NCBI GenBank assembly: GCA_937897645.1 | Contig: CALCNV010000031.1 | Span: 62,001 to 126,000, forward strand | Reading direction: 5' to 3' | Length of the DNA: 64,000 nt | Source: an uncultured Lysobacteraceae bacterium | GTDB taxonomy: Bacteria > Pseudomonadota > Gammaproteobacteria > Xanthomonadales > Xanthomonadaceae | Shown here: positions 9,152 through 17,954 of the stretch, one piece after another | How the letters are laid out: each line of letters starts with the position of its first letter | Position numbering within the stretch: position 1 is the first letter of the stretch | Made by a program: the position numbers and the translations under genes | Notes under the pieces: model-generated | What the model saw: only the letters and a program-made list of their open reading frames with translations | Told to the model about the DNA's origin: nothing | The model's database searches: none

Positions 9152-10080
9152 GTTGATTTCCATTCTGATTGGATTGGTTGAAGTGCCAGCCAAGTTCGAT
9201 CCAGTCCCTCACGAAAATCAACCCGTGGCGACCAATCGAAATACTGGCGAGCATTGCTTATGTCAAGGATGATCGTAGATACGTCGAAGCCACGCTTCTC
9301 CAGATACTCGACAGGCAACGGACTGCCCGTCAATTCCCGCACGTAACCACAAAGCTGATTAAGGGAATGGCCCGTTCCGCTTCCCACATTGAAAATGCCG
9401 CACTGCTTGCTCAGGCCCGCCTTCATGGCCAGTTCCATCAAATCGTCGACATAGATGTAGTCGCGTATCGTTTCACCATCCCCCCATATCTTGATTCCCT
9501 CGCCGGCCAAGGCCTTGCCGAGGAATGCCCCTACAGCACCCTGCACGCCCGCTGTCGATTGACGTGGCCCGTAGGGATTGGATGGTCGCAGGATAAGTGG
9601 TTCGAGGGCCCCGAGCCGAGCATACATAGACAAATAGTTCTCGATAGCGACCTTGACAACCCCGTACGAGGAAATGGGACGGAGCGGATGATCCTCTTTT
9701 ATCGGCAAGCTGTCGGGATCTCCATACACCGTTCCGCCTGATGAAAAGAAGACTATACGTCTGATATTCCTGGCCAGCATGGCGGCGACAAGATTCAGAG
9801 TGCCGATCAGATTGCTGTTTACATCATAGGAGGGATCGTTGTTGGACGTGCTGGGTACTGTCGAGCTGGCCAGGTGGTACACCAGCGTGACGCCATCAAG
9901 CGCTGCGGCCAGTGAGTCAGGCTCATCAAGGCCGCCCATACGATAGTCGATTTCACTCCAGTCCATATCGGGCCTCGCAGCCGTGCGGTCATACACACGC
10001 ACCTGACACCCAGCGGCGCGCAAGCCCATGGCTAGGCTTGAACCAAGAAATCCGTTCCCACCGACAATCAATGCACGCAT
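9148..10080 (-). CDS. NAD-dependent sugar nucleotide epimerase/dehydratase (GalE-like SDR)
   Basis: 310 residues from the ATG at 10080, whose A is the last base of the stop codon of the gene before it (TGATG). The N-terminus has the dinucleotide motif VGGNGFLGSSL. The catalytic region reads SSGGTVYGDP, followed by SSYGVVK with the Tyr and Lys of extended short-chain dehydrogenases. It probably epimerises or dehydrates an NDP-sugar for the O-antigen (UDP-glucose 4-epimerase-like). The exact sugar cannot be told. A frame extending upstream to 10341 is within the coding region of the three-domain protein and is rejected. Confidence 0.85.
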   Translation of the reverse strand: MRALIVGGNGFLGSSLAMGLRAAGCQVRVYDRTAARPDMDWSEIDYRMGGLDEPDSLAAALDGVTLVYHLASSTVPSTSNNDPSYDVNSNLIGTLNLVAAMLARNIRRIVFFSSGGTVYGDPDSLPIKEDHPLRPISSYGVVKVAIENYLSMYARLGALEPLILRPSNPYGPRQSTAGVQGAVGAFLGKALAGEGIKIWGDGETIRDYIYVDDLMELAMKAGLSKQCGIFNVGSGTGHSLNQLCGYVRELTGSPLPVEYLEKRGFDVSTIILDISNARQYFDWSPRVDFREGLDRTWLALQPIQSEWKST

Positions 10081-13000
10081 CAGCCTTTGGCCTCCACGCC
10101 CTGACCCCAAAGGCCCAAGTGCGTGCGAAGCACTCGCCCATACGCGGCGGCTGACTCCCGTGTAGCGCCATCCAAGTTGAACAAGGCTTGCGCTGTACTC
10201 TGGACGCGCATGACTTCGTCGAAGTGCTGCTGTGCCGCCGATCCCAAGGTGACGCTGGCTGCGTGACGACGATGTTGGTTGTATGCATTGGCCTCGAACA
10301 CCACCTTGCCTTTTAGCAAAAGCCTCAGGTAGACCAGCCAATCACCTGCAATTCTATAGCTTGCGATTTCTTCAATATTGGCTTCCAATACCTCCAGCAA
10401 CGGAGCACGGCGGAACAAGGCGGCACTAACATTGGGCAGCGTGTTTTTGGTGGCAAGCCCTGCTACAACCTCGTCGACACCTTCGGCGACATAGCTCTTC
10501 AACCAGCGCGTGCGCGAAAGATCATCCGTATAAGCCAGGTAATGGGGCGCAAGTACCTGTCCATATTCATCGATCTGTTCGGATTGCGAATAGCCCATTA
10601 CCGCGTCAGGATTCGCTTCTAGAAGTTTTGTGAGGCTTTCGAGGAATTCCGGCTTGGAGAGGTCGTCGGCCTCTGCAATCCAGACGTATTCTCCACGCGC
10701 GAGCTTTACACCCTTCAACCATTGCCGGAAAACCGAGCCGCTGTTGCTGGCACCTTCGACAACCATGGGCTCAGGATTGAGCTTGCTGCGCAATCGCTGC
10801 AGGGTTGCAAGGCTGCCATCGGTAGACACGTCATCCAGCACGATAAGCTCGTAGAGGGGTAATGTCTGCTTGGTGACGGTATCCAGGCGCTCTTCGAGGT
10901 AGTGCGCGTAGTTGTAGTTCGGCACCACCACCGATACCTTTGGAAATCCCATTCCACCAAGTGCAAGGAGATCCATTGCATAGGAACGGAATGAAAAAGA
11001 GCGATCAACCAGCGCAACGCCGTCACTGCCCAGCCGCATCCGCAAGGCCGTGTCACTGATAATGCGCAGTAGCTCGTCCGCATAAGCCTTGATGTCAAAA
11101 GCCTCCACCACGCAGCCGCCCGTCCGTGCAACCAGATCGGCACCGCCGCCCGTCCCGGAGAAAGCCACCACGGGCGTGCCCACCGACAGGCTTTCCAGCA
11201 CAACGGACGGGAACGGATCCTCGCGCGAGGCAAGCGCATACACATCCGCGCCTGCGTAATGGTCATCAGTATCAAAATCCAACCCGGTGAAATGGAAACG
11301 TGATTCACAATTTCCGCCGCGTAACGTCGCCGCCACTTCGTCCTGCACCGCCACATCGCGATGGCCAACCCACACGAAGTGGAGGGCGGGGTCACGGCGG
11401 CAGGCGTCCACTGCCGCCTTGGCCAGCAAGTCCACACCTTTACGCCTGTCCGCATATCCAACCGATAGCACGACCTTGGCGTTGGCTGGCAGCCCCAATC
11501 GCTCGCGCAGGCGCAAGCGCACTTCAACAAGATCGCGCAGTCCGCGGTGCCGACTACGGGTGAACAGACCCTGCGGTCGCTGTACAACAGTGGCATTCAT
11601 CGAACCACGATCGATGAACTCATGCAGTCCCTCCTTGACTGCCTCTGCTGCCACGACAATATAGTCTGCATTGGCCGCAATCGAACCGAGCGCCTTTTCA
11701 AGCTGATATTGACGTATAACGCCCGGCAATTCATGTACCAGCGAGATGACCCGCATGCCCGCCTCACGTAGTGGGCCAACCACATGTCCGGCAACCGCGG
11801 TATTGGCGATGACAACATCAATGCCTTGTGCATGGAGCTTGCGGGCCAAGACACGTACATCGCTTCCGTCTTCGTATGGCTTATGCACTTCCGCGAGCTT
11901 CGCGAATTCCGGCTCGAGGGGGCCACCCCCTTGCAGTAGAACGTCCACCTCAACGCCACAGCCATGCGTCAATTCACGCACGAGATTGAGCGCTAGATAC
12001 TGCGCGCCGTGCGGATGCGCATCATGCGATACCACCAATATTCTTGGCTTCGTATTACAACCTGCAAGCGCGTCGCGCGTCGCCTGCAGATATGCATAGC
12101 CAAATCGCCGGTCTGGCTCAAGGTGCGCGCCCTCGGCCCATTCATTCCATGCATTCAGGAAAACCAGACTTTCGCCTGCGACAGGATTTTCGCGTGCGAA
12201 ATCCACCGCACTGCCTAGCCATTCTCGATAGAGCGCGGGCGAGGAATGGGCGAAGGTATACCCTTTGCCTGGCTTGCGTGCTTCATTGTCCCAGCGTGGC
12301 GCCACGCCTTTTATCAACGGATAGTCAGGGGTCGGCCAGGTCATTCCTTTTTGGGCCAACTCTGCGTAATCGACGATATACCCGGAATAAGCGGAATCAA
12401 TTATTTCAACCGTATCATTGATGCACTTCAATCCACGCGCTAATTTGTGAGGTGGAAATTCTATCGCCGCGTCGAAACCCAGTACACGCGGATCATCCAC
12501 ATCGAATTGAACCATCGCGAGGAATATCTCTCCAAGCCCTTCGTCCCGGCAATGCTGCCGCCAGATGCCCAAGGTACGCTTGCAATCAGGCAAGAGTGAT
12601 GGGCGGTAAACAATCAGCAGTGGCAGACCATTCACACGGATGTACCGGGAATCGCGAAGATATGGAAGCGCATCACGAATGAAATCAAGGTCATCCTCGG
12701 CAGTGTAGTTCTGGCCAAGGAGTACGTCGTCGTCATGTCCGTCCCAACGGCGCGTCCAGTTCTCATTCGCCCAGCACAGGCAAAACGGTAGATCTATGTC
12801 GGGATTTGCGATCAACTGGTCCAAAGGACGTTCGAGCAATCGGCGCCCCGAGAACCAATAGTGGTGGAAGCAGAATCCATGGATGCCGTAGAGCTTCGCT
12901 AGTGCTGCCTGCCGACGCATCACGTCCACAACACGCAAGTCGTAGAATCCAAGCTCTCCAGGCATGTGTGGCTGATGGTGCCCGACATATTGCGGCAACG

Positions 13001-13448
13001 CTTTGGACACATTCGTCCATTCCGTGAACCCGCGCCCCCACCATTCGTCATTCTCGGGAACCGGATGGAACTGCGGCAAGTAGAATGCGATCGCTTTGGC
13101 CGCTACGCGGGCAGGCGCGATTGAGTTGGGGATCAAGGCCACGTAATCGTCGCCGTGTGTATCCGACTGGGCGAGCAGGCCTTTTATGTAGGGCGCCAAG
13201 CCAGAGGCAACGGTGGACTGCTGTACGACTGGCGAGCTGTCCTCGTGCAACGGAAGGAACGCCAGTTGGGCGCTACCAAACGCGCGCCATCGCCTGTATG
13301 CGTTGGTCTGATCGAAAACAGAGGGAAACGTTAGAAATAACCATTCCTTGACCGCAAGGCGGAACTTCCACCCAAATGGCAAGCGTACGTAGGCTGCGTG
13401 CAGCCCGTAGCCAATCCTTGACTTCAAACTACCCATTCCAATTTCCAT
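10080..13448 (-). CDS. Three-domain glycan assembly protein: WbsX-like, GT4 and GT2 domains
   Basis: 1122 residues. After an N-terminal region of about 115 residues comes a WbsX-like domain (about 118-460; AFYLPQFHPVPENDEWWGRG, CWANENWTRRWDG, AWNEWAEG), related to GH99-type folds and found in O-antigen and rhamnan loci. A GT4 domain follows (about 475-830; SVGYADRRKGVDLL, REDPFPSVVLESLSVGTPVV, with the E-x7-E pair). The C-terminus is a GT2 domain (about 835-1115; VSVVVPNYNYAHYL, WIAEADD). Such fusions are expected to add at least two sugars to the growing chain at the cytoplasmic face. The start at 13448 overlaps the coiled-coil methyltransferase gene by 20 bases; an ATG at 13436 is also possible. 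Confidence 0.85.
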   Translation of the reverse strand: MEIGMGSLKSRIGYGLHAAYVRLPFGWKFRLAVKEWLFLTFPSVFDQTNAYRRWRAFGSAQLAFLPLHEDSSPVVQQSTVASGLAPYIKGLLAQSDTHGDDYVALIPNSIAPARVAAKAIAFYLPQFHPVPENDEWWGRGFTEWTNVSKALPQYVGHHQPHMPGELGFYDLRVVDVMRRQAALAKLYGIHGFCFHHYWFSGRRLLERPLDQLIANPDIDLPFCLCWANENWTRRWDGHDDDVLLGQNYTAEDDLDFIRDALPYLRDSRYIRVNGLPLLIVYRPSLLPDCKRTLGIWRQHCRDEGLGEIFLAMVQFDVDDPRVLGFDAAIEFPPHKLARGLKCINDTVEIIDSAYSGYIVDYAELAQKGMTWPTPDYPLIKGVAPRWDNEARKPGKGYTFAHSSPALYREWLGSAVDFARENPVAGESLVFLNAWNEWAEGAHLEPDRRFGYAYLQATRDALAGCNTKPRILVVSHDAHPHGAQYLALNLVRELTHGCGVEVDVLLQGGGPLEPEFAKLAEVHKPYEDGSDVRVLARKLHAQGIDVVIANTAVAGHVVGPLREAGMRVISLVHELPGVIRQYQLEKALGSIAANADYIVVAAEAVKEGLHEFIDRGSMNATVVQRPQGLFTRSRHRGLRDLVEVRLRLRERLGLPANAKVVLSVGYADRRKGVDLLAKAAVDACRRDPALHFVWVGHRDVAVQDEVAATLRGGNCESRFHFTGLDFDTDDHYAGADVYALASREDPFPSVVLESLSVGTPVVAFSGTGGGADLVARTGGCVVEAFDIKAYADELLRIISDTALRMRLGSDGVALVDRSFSFRSYAMDLLALGGMGFPKVSVVVPNYNYAHYLEERLDTVTKQTLPLYELIVLDDVSTDGSLATLQRLRSKLNPEPMVVEGASNSGSVFRQWLKGVKLARGEYVWIAEADDLSKPEFLESLTKLLEANPDAVMGYSQSEQIDEYGQVLAPHYLAYTDDLSRTRWLKSYVAEGVDEVVAGLATKNTLPNVSAALFRRAPLLEVLEANIEEIASYRIAGDWLVYLRLLLKGKVVFEANAYNQHRRHAASVTLGSAAQQHFDEVMRVQSTAQALFNLDGATRESAAAYGRVLRTHLGLWGQGVEAKG

Positions 13449-14979
13449 TGATGACTCGTCGCATCCAACGCAATGGCTTGGTCATCCGCCAACTCAATGA
13501 GTTGTGCACCTGCACCAGTTCGCCTTGTTGCTTCACAATGTCATTTTGCAACAAAACTTCTTGTTCGCGCGCCGCGTCGAGGTCTGATTGCATGCGTTCA
13601 AGCACTGCGATCGCATCGCGATTTTGTTGTGAAAGAGCGGAAATATGCGCATTCATTTCTGTAACTCTCGCGCCTATTGATTCGAGTTGCGCGCCATGAA
13701 TGTCCAGAACCCCGCTTGGATCAGGCAGGCGCTCCATTGCTTCAGCCACATCTGCAGATCGCTGGCCCAGCATCGCCAGCTGATCGTGCAGACTAGCTAC
13801 CTGTTCACCCATGAGCTCTAGTCTTACTCCGTGTTTATCGCTGATCTCAGCCTGGCGGAACTCCTGGTTACGAACTAACTCGCCCAGGCCCTGCAATGCA
13901 CTGATGTCGGATTGCAGTTTTGGAAGCAACGACTGGATTTCATCCACAGCGCGATTCAGCGCCGAGGAAGATGCCAAGTTGAGCGCGTCATTCTGCTCTG
14001 CCGCGCCCCTGAACTGTCCAATCATCTGTTCCCGCTCCAAAGCCTCGGCTTGATGACGGGTCAATTCGTGCTTGTGTGCTTCTATCCCCTCTTTCAATTG
14101 CTCGATGGATTGTTCGCGAACAGCCGCATTGCGATTATGGTTAGCCAGCTCGGCTTCTTGGTCCTGGATACGCTGGTTAAGATGACCGATCAATACCTCG
14201 CGCTCTTGCAGTGAATTGACGTAATGTGCCAATTCACCATCACCCTGCAGAAGACGCGCTGCCAAGAGCTCAGCATTCTCAGTGGAACGTATGCCATCGC
14301 CCAGACTCTCGAACAGGCGATTGACCACGGTATCGGGTTGGTCCTGCTCCAGGGCTGAGAGCATTCCCAGGGAATCCGGCATGTCGCTGCCGACCAGCAG
14401 TACACCGAGTCCATGCGTATGCCGGAATTCGAACGACGGATAGCGCTGCGAGACCTCATCCCACAGCCTCCAGACCCCGAAGTTCCGCTCCCTGACCATG
14501 GTGTCGTGAAACAGGATGACCCCGCGTTGCGACATCTTTGGAAGCCACGTCTCGAAGTCATGCTTAACGGCGTCATAGGTGTGGAGTCCATCGATATGCA
14601 ACAGGTCTATCGAGCCATCCTCGAAACAGGCCAGCGCATCATCGAAGGTCATCCGCAACAGTTGGGAGAAGCCCGCATAGTGCTTCTGGTGGTACTTCCA
14701 GAGCGTACTGAACACGTCTTCGCCATACAGCCCGGCATGTTCGTCACCCGCCCACGTGTCAACCGCGAAGCACGCAGTGTGCAGTGCGTTGAGCTGCACC
14801 GCCTGGCAGAACCCGAGGTAGGAAGCGCCATTGTGCGTGCCCAGCTCCACTAGCATGCCGGGCTTCAGCTCCTCGACGATCCAGGCCGCGAAGGGTATGT
14901 GGCCGATCCATGCGCTTTGCGGCACGATGTCGGGCCGCATACACATGCTGGCATTGAGAGGTAACGTAGTCATGGTCAT
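13429..14979 (-). CDS. Methyltransferase with long C-terminal coiled coil (possible chain-length ruler)
   Basis: 516 residues. Residues 1-215 form a Methyltransf_24-type domain: LVELGTHNGASYLGF at 43-57, LLHIDGLHTYDAV at 126-138 and GVILFHDT at 153-160. From about 250 to 495 the chain is heptad-like, rich in Leu, Glu, Gln and Ala with few breaks (one near 419-423). It ends in a basic, aromatic segment WRMTKPLRWMRRVI (497-510) that could be a membrane-binding amphipathic helix. The layout recalls WbdD of E. coli O9a, where a methyltransferase and coiled coil terminate chain growth and set its length. That role here is inference. The start overlaps the upstream stop as ATGA. Confidence 0.8.
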   Translation of the reverse strand: MTMTTLPLNASMCMRPDIVPQSAWIGHIPFAAWIVEELKPGMLVELGTHNGASYLGFCQAVQLNALHTACFAVDTWAGDEHAGLYGEDVFSTLWKYHQKHYAGFSQLLRMTFDDALACFEDGSIDLLHIDGLHTYDAVKHDFETWLPKMSQRGVILFHDTMVRERNFGVWRLWDEVSQRYPSFEFRHTHGLGVLLVGSDMPDSLGMLSALEQDQPDTVVNRLFESLGDGIRSTENAELLAARLLQGDGELAHYVNSLQEREVLIGHLNQRIQDQEAELANHNRNAAVREQSIEQLKEGIEAHKHELTRHQAEALEREQMIGQFRGAAEQNDALNLASSSALNRAVDEIQSLLPKLQSDISALQGLGELVRNQEFRQAEISDKHGVRLELMGEQVASLHDQLAMLGQRSADVAEAMERLPDPSGVLDIHGAQLESIGARVTEMNAHISALSQQNRDAIAVLERMQSDLDAAREQEVLLQNDIVKQQGELVQVHNSLSWRMTKPLRWMRRVINGNWNG

Positions 14980-15563
14980 GGACTCGTATGGATTCGATTC
15001 GCTATCCGCGTAATCGCGTGGAAGGCGCGCATGCGCCAGCTTGGCTTGATCTTACGGAATACACCCACTGTGTCGCCCCAGTCGCTACTGCCAGGATCGG
15101 CATGCGGCTCCCAGTCCGTAGTCACTTCAAGCAGCTCGCAATGACCATACTTGGCCAATGCCCGGTAACCATCTGGGTAGAATCTCCAACAATCTTGCGG
15201 ATAGCGATGCTCGGGGCCGCGTGAAGGGGCGATCAGGAAGATCATGCCTCCCGGCTTGAGCACACGTACCATTTCCAGCCATGTCATCCAAAAGAACTCG
15301 ACATGTTCGAATGCTTGCCCGGAGATTACAAGGTCGACCGAGTCGCTAGCGAACGGCAACCGATAGGGCGAAGTCAGCACGATATCTACGCCTGGACCAG
15401 CCTCTAGGTCGATCCCGCTGTAAGACCAACCGGCGTTGCCGAATAGGGTGCGGTACGATCCATTCACATCGTAGGAGCCGATATCGACAATTGAAACAGA
15501 CTCGCTTGCGGAAAGGTAGCGAGCTACTAGGTCCTGCATATGCTGGTAAGAACTAACGTGCAC
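14976..15563 (-). CDS. Small SAM-dependent methyltransferase
   Basis: 195 residues from a GTG at 15563. The GTG is preceded by GGGAG with a six-base spacer, and the protein then begins with VSSYQHMQDLVARYL, a common N-terminus in this methyltransferase group; a longer in-frame reading to 15827 lies within wzt. The SAM motif is VDIGSYDVNGSYR, followed by YSGIDLEAGPGVD and a late LKPGGMIFLIAPS. It is followed directly by the coiled-coil methyltransferase. It probably methylates a sugar of the O-antigen or its terminus. Specificity is unknown. Confidence 0.78.
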   Translation of the reverse strand: MHVSSYQHMQDLVARYLSASESVSIVDIGSYDVNGSYRTLFGNAGWSYSGIDLEAGPGVDIVLTSPYRLPFASDSVDLVISGQAFEHVEFFWMTWLEMVRVLKPGGMIFLIAPSRGPEHRYPQDCWRFYPDGYRALAKYGHCELLEVTTDWEPHADPGSSDWGDTVGVFRKIKPSWRMRAFHAITRIANRIHTSP

Positions 15564-15633
15564 TATGTGCTCCCGTTTGCCGGGCAGCGCACGAATGCGC
15601 ACCCATGACTGGAATGCTTGGCTCGAATCCTGG

Positions 15634-17052
15634 TCATGAGCCACTGGACCGGATAAGCGCGATGTTGCTGAAGGGTATCCCAACCAAGCCCGTCGATACG
15701 CTGCTGCTATGTGACTCCAGAACCAGGCCGTCGTGCACCCAATCCGCCTGCTCGTGTTCGTGATGGGTCCCGTCGGCGATTGCGATATCGAAGGAGTAGT
15801 GGCCCTGTGGCAGGATTGGCATTGCAAACTCGAATATTGCCCTTAACGCCTCTCCCGCCACGATGCTGACTGGCGCATGCTGATAGTTTAAATAGGTGTT
15901 GTCGCCGAACAATGGTTGGCCCAAGCGATCCTTGAGGAAGAATCCTATGATCGGTTGCTCAAGGGCACGATGCGCCTTTACCTCGACGGAAAGCTGCACG
16001 ACCTCACCCCCGATTACCCAAGGCTTGTCGTTCCCATCGATACCAGTCAATTTCGCGGAAACGATCTTGGCGGCACCGTTGCCGAAACCAGACTGCTCGG
16101 GATTAAATCGGAAGACTTCAATATCGTTACGCAAGAGGGACGCATCCACGCCTGCTGCGCGGAAGTCCCGTGCAGGCGGCTCAGCCCTGTCGACTGATGC
16201 ACGCACTCTGGGAACCTTGATCTCCATATCGTAACCACTGGCATGGTAGGCCTCACAGACGCTCTTCGCGTCACCAATCATCCGTGCCCGCCCGGATTCC
16301 AGCAAGACCGCACGTTCACACAAGTTGATCACCGAGCTGGCATCGTGACTTACAAAAATTATAGTGCCCGTTTCCTTGAACTTTCGCAGGAAACGCATGC
16401 ACTTCTGGCCAAAGAACACGTCCCCCACCGAAAGTGCTTCGTCGATTACGAGAATATCGGCATCCACGTGCGCGATTACGGCGAAGGCGAGGCGCACGTA
16501 CATGCCGCTGGAGTAGGTCTTGACGGGTTGTTCGATGAAATCACCGATGTCGGCAAAAGCGACTATGTCATCGAACCGCTCGCGGACCTGCGATTGCGTG
16601 AGGCCGAGGATAGTCGCATTCATCAGTACGTTCTCCCTCCCCGTGAACTCGGGGTTGAAGCCTGCACCAAGCTCCAGCAATGCAGCCACGCGACCATGGA
16701 TTGCGACCTGACCGCTGGTGGGCATCAGGGTGCCGCAAATCGTTTGCAGCAGCGTCGACTTGCCCGAACCATTACGCCCGATGATGCCAATCGTCTCACC
16801 CTTTCGGATTTCCAGGGAAACGTCACGCAGCGCCCAGAATTCTTCGAAATATCTCTTCGACGGCTTGCCAACCAGATTCTGTAGCCTCGGCAGGATGGAC
16901 TGCTTGAGGCGGTCTTCCGGACGCGCGTAGACGTGGTAGCACTTGGATACCTGCTCCACGCGCACCACCACGTCATTTATAGAATCAGCAGTCAAAGTGC
17001 ACGCGCTGGTGCCGGCACTGCACATCGGCGATATTGCCTGCTCAGATGACAT
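15634..17052 (-). CDS. wzt: O-antigen ABC transporter ATP-binding protein (Wzt) with C-terminal carbohydrate-binding domain
   Basis: About 472 residues from the ATG at 17052, which overlaps wzm by 11 bases; 17064 is an alternative. The nucleotide-binding domain has Walker A GRNGSGKST, a signature YSSGMYVRLAFA and Walker B ILVIDEALSVGD followed by the switch His (FVSHD). After about residue 310 comes a separate beta-rich region, the Wzt C-terminal domain. In characterised systems this domain recognises the modified non-reducing end of the polysaccharide before export. Together with wzm it marks an ABC-transporter-dependent O-antigen pathway. Confidence 0.9.
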   Translation of the reverse strand: MSSEQAISPMCSAGTSACTLTADSINDVVVRVEQVSKCYHVYARPEDRLKQSILPRLQNLVGKPSKRYFEEFWALRDVSLEIRKGETIGIIGRNGSGKSTLLQTICGTLMPTSGQVAIHGRVAALLELGAGFNPEFTGRENVLMNATILGLTQSQVRERFDDIVAFADIGDFIEQPVKTYSSGMYVRLAFAVIAHVDADILVIDEALSVGDVFFGQKCMRFLRKFKETGTIIFVSHDASSVINLCERAVLLESGRARMIGDAKSVCEAYHASGYDMEIKVPRVRASVDRAEPPARDFRAAGVDASLLRNDIEVFRFNPEQSGFGNGAAKIVSAKLTGIDGNDKPWVIGGEVVQLSVEVKAHRALEQPIIGFFLKDRLGQPLFGDNTYLNYQHAPVSIVAGEALRAIFEFAMPILPQGHYSFDIAIADGTHHEHEQADWVHDGLVLESHSSSVSTGLVGIPFSNIALIRSSGS

Positions 17053-17872
17053 CGGCGAATCCATTGCGGGTTCTCTGGAACCACCAGAATCCCAGCCATG
17101 CGAACAATGTGGCAATGGCCGAATAGAGCAGAAGACCAGGCCAATCAGGAAGCTGCCCGGCTATCAGAACCGCGCGCCCCTGTTCGATGATGAATGTCAG
17201 CGGGTTCAACATGGCGATCCATCGATACTCGCTGGGTATCGCCGACATGGGATAGAACACGGGCGCCAGGAACATCAGTGCGGTCGCAAGCAGGCCGGTC
17301 AACATTCCAATGTCGCGCACGTATACCGAGGTTGCCGACAATATCCATGTGAATCCTGCCGCCACAAGAACCAGCGGAAACAGCAATATCGGAAATAACA
17401 TTGCAGTCAACGGAATGCCGTGGCCCAGCAACAACTGTACGCACAACAACACCATGCTGCTCACCAGCGCGTGGAACAGCGCCGATCCTATCGTCACCCA
17501 GGAAAGGATTTCGAGCGGAAACTTGACTCGTTTGACATAGTTTGCATTACCCAGTACCAAGCCAGGCGCTTTGGTGATGCACTCTGCCAACAGCCCATGC
17601 ACGATCACGCCGACGAATAAGATGACTGCAAAGCCGGCTCGCGTGCTGTCGTCTCCAACGTCCCAGCGAGCCTTGAATATCGTCAAGAAGACAAAAGTGT
17701 ATATGGCCAGCATCAGCAACGGATTGAAGAACGACCACGCCAAGCCTATCAATGATCCACGATAGCGACCCACGACATCACGCCGAGTCATTTGAACCAG
17801 GAGTTGCCGGTTGCGGCGAAAGCTATTGGCCATCTCGAGCAAGCTGGAAGGATGCCTCGAATGCGGATTCAC
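17042..17872 (-). CDS. wzm: O-antigen ABC transporter permease (Wzm)
   Basis: 276 residues from a GTG at 17872 that has a good GGGAGG ribosome-binding site four to five bases upstream; longer frames to 17947 lack this. The N-terminus has VQMTRRDVVGRYRGSLIGLAWSF, written here as two parts (MTRRDVVGRYRGS, LIGLAWSF), the cytoplasmic amphipathic entry of ABC-2 polysaccharide permeases. Six membrane helices follow. It forms the membrane pore with Wzt and exports lipid-linked O-antigen to the periplasm. It starts 82 bases after the metB stop and in the same direction, so read-through from metB is possible. Confidence 0.9.
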   Translation of the reverse strand: MNPHSRHPSSLLEMANSFRRNRQLLVQMTRRDVVGRYRGSLIGLAWSFFNPLLMLAIYTFVFLTIFKARWDVGDDSTRAGFAVILFVGVIVHGLLAECITKAPGLVLGNANYVKRVKFPLEILSWVTIGSALFHALVSSMVLLCVQLLLGHGIPLTAMLFPILLFPLVLVAAGFTWILSATSVYVRDIGMLTGLLATALMFLAPVFYPMSAIPSEYRWIAMLNPLTFIIEQGRAVLIAGQLPDWPGLLLYSAIATLFAWLGFWWFQRTRNGFADVI

Positions 17873-17954
17873 GCAGCCTCCCTCGCGGCGTGCAAATAAG
17901 AACAAGCGACACAACCATGTGGCCGACAGTCGATCAGCGAAAAGCACGAAGCCA

